A stretch of 52,589 nucleotides of DNA from Minisyncoccota bacterium (GTDB lineage: Bacteria; Patescibacteriota; Minisyncoccia; Phycocordibacterales; PALSA-1337). Shown here piece by piece: positions 49,225 to 52,589 of this stretch (its first letter is position 1; each line of letters starts with the position of its first letter). The translations under genes and the position numbers were made by a program. Under the pieces are notes generated by a model. It searched no databases. It saw only the letters and a program-made list of their open reading frames with translations, and had not been told where the DNA came from. The stretch is taken from NCBI GenBank assembly GCA_017991475.1, contig JAGOQK010000006.1, positions 1-52,589 of the forward strand, written 5' to 3'.

Positions 49225-49620
49225 ATGCACACACTCAAAAGAACTATTGCTAATTTGCTTGGTAGAAAACTGGTACGAAAATGGCGTCTCGGACGGATCC
49301 TAACTCGACGGGAAGAAGCGCGCTCTCTCCGTCGAAAAAAGAAAGCTCAAGAGGAGCACAGGGCCATCGAGAGAATACTCAGTTTTCCGATCGAAACACT
49401 GAAACTCTCTGAACTACAATTGCTGAAAAAAGCTGACGAGATAGACCTCAACAATTGCGAACTTGGAACTTGGTTCATATGCAGACCATTCGCACCACTG
49501 CCAAACGTGATTGTCCTCGGTCATATAGTAAAAGGCGAAGAGGCGATTATGTCCCAATTTGGAGGGAGAACTTGCATTCCTGAACGTTGGATCAACCGGT
49601 ATCGAGTCAAATTGGTCTAA
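49225..49620 (+). CDS. Orphan basic protein
   Basis: A 131-residue protein of unknown function. Residues 1-50 are strongly basic (about half Arg/Lys) and probably helical, suggesting nucleic-acid or ribosome binding. The C-terminal half is more globular, with a Cys pair and W-F-I-C-R-P-F. A good Shine-Dalgarno (GGAAAGGG, 8 bp before the ATG) fixes the start. Own promoter and terminator. Confidence 0.7.
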   Translation: MHTLKRTIANLLGRKLVRKWRLGRILTRREEARSLRRKKKAQEEHRAIERILSFPIETLKLSELQLLKKADEIDLNNCELGTWFICRPFAPLPNVIVLGHIVKGEEAIMSQFGGRTCIPERWINRYRVKLV

Positions 49621-49638
49621 CTTACAAAATTCACCGGA

Positions 49639-49677
49639 GCTACAGTCACACATCATCAGTGACTGTAGCTTTTTTTA
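49639..49677 (+). terminator. Rho-independent terminator after the 49225 gene
   Basis: A perfect 11-bp stem (GCTACAGTCAC with GTGACTGTAGC), 9-nt loop, and seven or more T. Confidence 0.9.
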
Positions 49678-49722
49678 TTTGAAAATACCTCAAATACAAA
49701 ACTAGAATTCCCCACACTTTTC

Positions 49723-49731
49723 TGCTAGATT
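49723..49731 (+). promoter_or_regulatory. Extended -10 promoter of the ATP-grasp gene
   Basis: TGC then TAGATT, six bases before the ATG at 49738. The -35 region has no good hexamer. Confidence 0.5.
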
Positions 49732-49737
49732 AGACTC

Positions 49738-50949
49738 ATGAATACTTCCCGCCCCCTCACCTATGTTACTCGCGAAATAGAGCGCGCGCTCGGAGCCGAC
49801 CCCGTAGGAGATTACTATATCGTCGCGGGCAAGACACCGTATGGCGAGAAGGTCGCTGCGCAATTCCCTGGCCATGTCATGCTCATAGACGCTCCTGAGA
49901 CGCTCGGCACTCGTGAGCTCATTGAGCAGGCCGCGGCGAAGCGCATGATGCCCCCGAATACCGATACCATCGTCTTCAAGAACACCTCGCGCGTCGAGGA
50001 GTCTGCAACCAAGGCCGGCATCAAACTCCTCAATCCAAAAGCATCGCTCTCAGAAACCGTCGAGAACAAGATGAGTCAGGTCGAGTGGCTTGGCGACCTC
50101 GGCAAGAAATATCTCCCTCCTCACGCCATACTCCCCACCAAAAAATTGACCTGGATGGGTGAACCATTCGTCCTCCAGTGGGCACATGGTCACACCGGCG
50201 GTGGAACCATTCTTGTAAATTCCGAAGAACAGCTCAAGGATATCCAGTCCAAGTTCCCCTTCCGCATGGCGCGCCGTAGTCCATATATCAAAGGATCTTC
50301 GTATACTGTCAATGCCGTCGTCGCTGCAGACAAGATCCTTGTGGGCAACATCAGCTACCAGATCACCGGTATGGAGCCATTTACTGATGGCATGTTCACG
50401 ACGGTCGGCAACGACTGGAGCATTTCCCATGACCTCCTGAGCGAGACTGAGATCGAGTATATCCTTACCATGGTGCGCGAGATTGGCACCAAGCTCAATG
50501 TAGCAGGCTGGCGTGGCCTCTACGGCGTCGACCTCATTCGCGACGAGGAACGCGGTACTATCCATCTCATCGAAATCAATGCTCGTCAGCCAGCATCGAC
50601 CACCTTCGAGTCATACTTACAAAAGGAAAATCGAATCGCAGGAGTCAAAGGAATCACCACCTTCGAGGCTCACCTCAAAGCGCTCCGCGGCGAGCATATC
50701 GACGAAGAGCTCATACCTGTGAACGATGGTGCGCAAATCATTCAGCGCGTAACCAAGAATGTTGCAACCATCTCTGATGGGACTATCGCGACCCTTGAAT
50801 CTGCAGGATACAACGTAATCCCATATCCGAACTCTGGCCCGAATGAAGATTTGATCAGGATTCAGAGCGCGCTCGGAATCATGGAGAGGCATGGGGTTTT
50901 CAACGAACGTGGCAAAGAGATAGTCGCCCTGGTGGCCGCAAAAAAGTAA
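49738..50949 (+). CDS. ATP-grasp domain ligase
   Basis: A 403-residue protein with an ATP-grasp core at about 115-290. L-Q-W-A-H-G-H-T-G-G-G-T-I-L is the glycine-rich ATP loop. M-A-R-R-S-P-Y-I-K-G-S-S-Y-T and H-L-I-E-I-N-A-R-Q-P-A provide the adenine-contact and magnesium-binding residues (E-I-N). Such enzymes join a carboxylate to an amine or thiol via an acyl phosphate. The substrate is unknown. The position just ahead of a cysteine peptidase and mraY suggests amino-acid or peptide ligation connected to cell-wall metabolism, but this rests on context only. Confidence 0.8.
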   Translation: MNTSRPLTYVTREIERALGADPVGDYYIVAGKTPYGEKVAAQFPGHVMLIDAPETLGTRELIEQAAAKRMMPPNTDTIVFKNTSRVEESATKAGIKLLNPKASLSETVENKMSQVEWLGDLGKKYLPPHAILPTKKLTWMGEPFVLQWAHGHTGGGTILVNSEEQLKDIQSKFPFRMARRSPYIKGSSYTVNAVVAADKILVGNISYQITGMEPFTDGMFTTVGNDWSISHDLLSETEIEYILTMVREIGTKLNVAGWRGLYGVDLIRDEERGTIHLIEINARQPASTTFESYLQKENRIAGVKGITTFEAHLKALRGEHIDEELIPVNDGAQIIQRVTKNVATISDGTIATLESAGYNVIPYPNSGPNEDLIRIQSALGIMERHGVFNERGKEIVALVAAKK

Positions 50950-50969
50950 CCGATCCAGATCCACCTTCC

Positions 50970-51740
50970 ATGAATTCAAAAACCCTATCACAACCCGCCT
51001 TTTCCGTCCTAAACCACTATCTCAATTTTACCGTAGGTTCCGCTTCCTGTTCAGTTCCTTATTTCAATAACAAAACCAAGCTCTCTCGTCTCGCATTGCG
51101 TGTTAACGTCGGCAAAGGCAGTCCTCAAGATATCTCGGATGAAATCCAGTCTCTCATCGTGAAGTCACACGTTGCTATCGATACACTCACCACCGAATCT
51201 CTCAAAAAGGTTCTTGTTGACCAGAATATCGGCATTGATTGTTCAGGATTCGCCTACCATGTACTGAACGCCGAGTCTGCCGAAACAAAAGGAGTGTCTC
51301 TCAGGAAGCGTCTCTCGTTCGTGAATTGCCGTACACTCTTCGATAGAGTGCGTTGCGCGCTCCGCCCCGTCGAGAACTGCGATGTTGTCACCTTTGCCGA
51401 TGCCAAGAATAGTTCAGGCGTCGCGCTTACCGATGTCCAACCTGGCGATATCATCACCATGCTCGACAACAGCGCTGAGGGTGAGCGAGATCATATCCTC
51501 GTCATCCATCAGGTTGATTACCACAACTCAGCGCCGACGAAAATCTACTACTCCCACGCGGTCGCTTATCCTGAGGACGGCGTCTACGGCACCGGCATCA
51601 AACAGGGCAGCATCGACATCACCGACGCCACCAAAACAATTATCGTCCAATCCTGGACCGAGAACGGCAAAACTGGCGAAGCCAATCGTATCTATTTGCG
51701 AGCGCAGAAATCCAGGACGGAACTGAGAAGGTTGAGGTAA
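50970..51740 (+). CDS. NlpC/P60-like cysteine peptidase-fold protein
   Basis: A 256-residue protein. I-G-I-D-C-S-G-F-A-Y-H-V-L (near 92-104) is the NlpC/P60 nucleophile motif D-C-S-G-F. D-V-Q-P-G-D-I-I-T-M and D-H-I-L-V-I-H-Q-V supply the D-x-x-P-G-D strand and catalytic His, and Y-Y-S-H-A-V-A-Y a possible third residue. No signal peptide is visible, so it may act in the cytoplasm, like peptidases or amidases that recycle or process wall peptides. It begins 20 bp after the ATP-grasp gene and is probably co-transcribed. Confidence 0.78.
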   Translation: MNSKTLSQPAFSVLNHYLNFTVGSASCSVPYFNNKTKLSRLALRVNVGKGSPQDISDEIQSLIVKSHVAIDTLTTESLKKVLVDQNIGIDCSGFAYHVLNAESAETKGVSLRKRLSFVNCRTLFDRVRCALRPVENCDVVTFADAKNSSGVALTDVQPGDIITMLDNSAEGERDHILVIHQVDYHNSAPTKIYYSHAVAYPEDGVYGTGIKQGSIDITDATKTIIVQSWTENGKTGEANRIYLRAQKSRTELRRLR

Positions 51741-51743
51741 TCT

Positions 51744-51881
51744 AAAGTGCAGTGGTACAGGATACATATCTCGAGGTACATTCGCAGGTGATTTTGAGCA
51801 CAAAATCACCGAGGACTAGGAAACTTTCTGCAGAAAGTTTCCGTGTACCGAGGGATATCGTATCCTGTACCACTGCGCTTT
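51744..51881. repeat. Three-way-junction inverted-repeat structure upstream of mraY
   Basis: Outer arms 51744-51780 and 51844-51881 pair over about 35 positions; the first 22 are perfect apart from one G-U. Inside are two perfect hairpins: 51787-51810 (9-bp stem, GAGCAC loop) and 51819-51842 (10-bp stem, TGCA loop). The result is a clover-like three-way junction 138 nt long. It lies between the NlpC/P60-like gene and the mraY promoter. It lacks a T tract, so it is not a standard terminator. Confidence 0.85.
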
Positions 51882-51889
51882 GCGAATGA

Positions 51890-51918
51890 TTGAAAATAAG
51901 CCATTTTCATGGTATCGT
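51890..51918 (+). promoter_or_regulatory. Promoter of mraY
   Basis: TTGAAA (51890-51895), a 17-base spacer ending in TGG, and TATCGT (51913-51918). Seven bases lie between the -10 box and the ATG at 51926, implying a leaderless mRNA. Confidence 0.6.
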
Positions 51919-51925
51919 ACTTCCC

Positions 51926-52589
51926 ATGATCACCTTCCTGGAAGGCACGGCAGACCTGGCCTATATCCTCGGTTTTGCGCTCGTAGGCGCAGCTTTTGCC
52001 TATCTCTGGGCACCCCTCCTTACGAGGATTCTGTACAAATTCAACATCATTAAGGGGGCAAAAACTGAGCTCGCAAGCCTCGGTTCTCACGCCTACAAGG
52101 CCACCACTCCCGTCATGGGAGGTCTCCTCATCGTCATTACAGTGAGCGTCTTGACCGTCCTTTTCAACTGGAATCGCTCCTTCACCTATGTCCCGATCGG
52201 CGTCATGCTCATCTCTGCTCTCCTCGGCGGCATCGACGATCTCATGAGCGTCTACGGCACCGAGCGCCGCTCACGCAAGATGGGTCATATCCTCAACCTC
52301 ATCCGCATCCACAACGATTGGAAGATGCGTTTCTGGTACACCATCACCCTCCCGTGGAGCGCCTTCAAGCGCCTCTCAGTCTGGTTCGGCTCACGCACCA
52401 GGAAGGGCGTTTTCGTCCATGAGAAACTGATTCTCCAATTCATCGCCGGTGTCGTCACTGCATGGTGGGTCTACACCAAACTCGGTCCTGCCTGGCACTA
52501 CCTCTACATTCCCTTCGGCCCCGGTATTGACCTGTCGTGGCTCGTCATTCCTGTCGTCATCTTCATCGTGATGTTCACCGCAAATGCGG
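51926..52589 (+). CDS. mraY: Phospho-N-acetylmuramoyl-pentapeptide transferase MraY (3' end beyond window)
   Basis: The first 221 codons of an integral membrane transferase that makes lipid I from UDP-MurNAc-pentapeptide and undecaprenyl phosphate. Y-K-A-T-T-P-V-M-G-G (58-66) corresponds to the family K-x-x-T-P-T-M-G-G motif, and G-G-I-D-D-L (101-106) holds the magnesium-binding DD pair. Between this pair and E-K-L-I-L-Q (166-171) there are about 60 residues, many basic and aromatic, where standard MraY has about 20. This looks like an enlarged cytoplasmic loop. The start follows the promoter spacing. Confidence 0.88.
   Translation, partial: MITFLEGTADLAYILGFALVGAAFAYLWAPLLTRILYKFNIIKGAKTELASLGSHAYKATTPVMGGLLIVITVSVLTVLFNWNRSFTYVPIGVMLISALLGGIDDLMSVYGTERRSRKMGHILNLIRIHNDWKMRFWYTITLPWSAFKRLSVWFGSRTRKGVFVHEKLILQFIAGVVTAWWVYTKLGPAWHYLYIPFGPGIDLSWLVIPVVIFIVMFTANA

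Noticed and set aside
51744-51881. Ordinary rho-independent terminator
   Set aside because: There is no T run after the outer stem and the internal hairpins are unnecessary for termination.
1-52589. tRNA, rRNA, tmRNA or transposase genes
   Set aside because: None was recognised by eye in intergenic regions; a covariance-model scan would be needed to exclude small RNAs fully.

Overview
The window looks like a contig from a Candidate Phyla Radiation (Patescibacteria, Parcubacteria-like) genome. This is inferred from gene content, not from a marker-gene tree. The clues are a cell-surface protein with an N-terminal helix-turn-helix and tail-fibre-like repeats, an Obg without its C-terminal extension, a VirD4-like ATPase with a long Pro/Ala/Lys/Val tail, many small orphan proteins, a huge glycosyltransferase locus and very short untranslated leaders. 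No rRNA, tRNA, CRISPR array, transposase or integrase was seen.

Layout. 1-2613 (-): surface protein running off the left edge. 2928-11150: housekeeping block with a small MerR-like regulator, gatB, then (-) obg, an AI-2E-family membrane protein, a Nudix hydrolase, secA and murB. 11151-14020: an O-antigen-ligase/TPR protein bracketed by two long hairpin elements in opposite orientation, plus a possible small transcript. 14021-28042 (+): a tightly packed 14-gene glycan operon opened by a small HTH protein, followed by a Wzm/Wzt-type ABC exporter, a GT11-like enzyme, two asparagine synthetase-like amidotransferases, GT2 and GT4 enzymes, an FkbM methyltransferase, a DUF268-like protein and a methyltransferase. 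28058-38912: further GTs, methyltransferases, a short UDP-sugar dehydrogenase and a UDP-glucuronate-epimerase-like SDR, with a RhuM-like gene behind an array of hairpins (36975-37388). 38948-49131: phosphotransferase, orphan small proteins, a HicB-like protein, an inositol-phosphatase-like enzyme, GT4, VirD4-like ATPase, a DUF4015-type glycoside hydrolase and rsmI. 49225-52589: orphan protein, ATP-grasp ligase, NlpC/P60-like cysteine peptidase and the start of mraY.

How it works together. The + operon and the flanking GT clusters would build a decorated surface polysaccharide: nucleotide-sugar oxidation and epimerisation (34858, 37953), assembly by GT2/GT4/GT11 enzymes, amidation by AsnB-type enzymes, methylation, export by Wzm/Wzt, and possibly ligation or polymerisation by the 11532 protein. 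MurB, MraY and the NlpC/P60-like protein belong to peptidoglycan metabolism.

The most unusual signals are non-coding. (1) Three hairpin elements of 122-126 nt have perfect 43-45 bp arms and related 36-37 nt loops. (2) Eight closely spaced hairpins, nearly all with 5-nt loops, precede a RhuM-like gene. (3) A three-way-junction structure lies just before the mraY promoter. (4) Degenerate heptanucleotide repeats occur in six genes, mostly in frame. (5) Many promoters place the -10 box 6-8 nt before the start codon, implying leaderless mRNAs.
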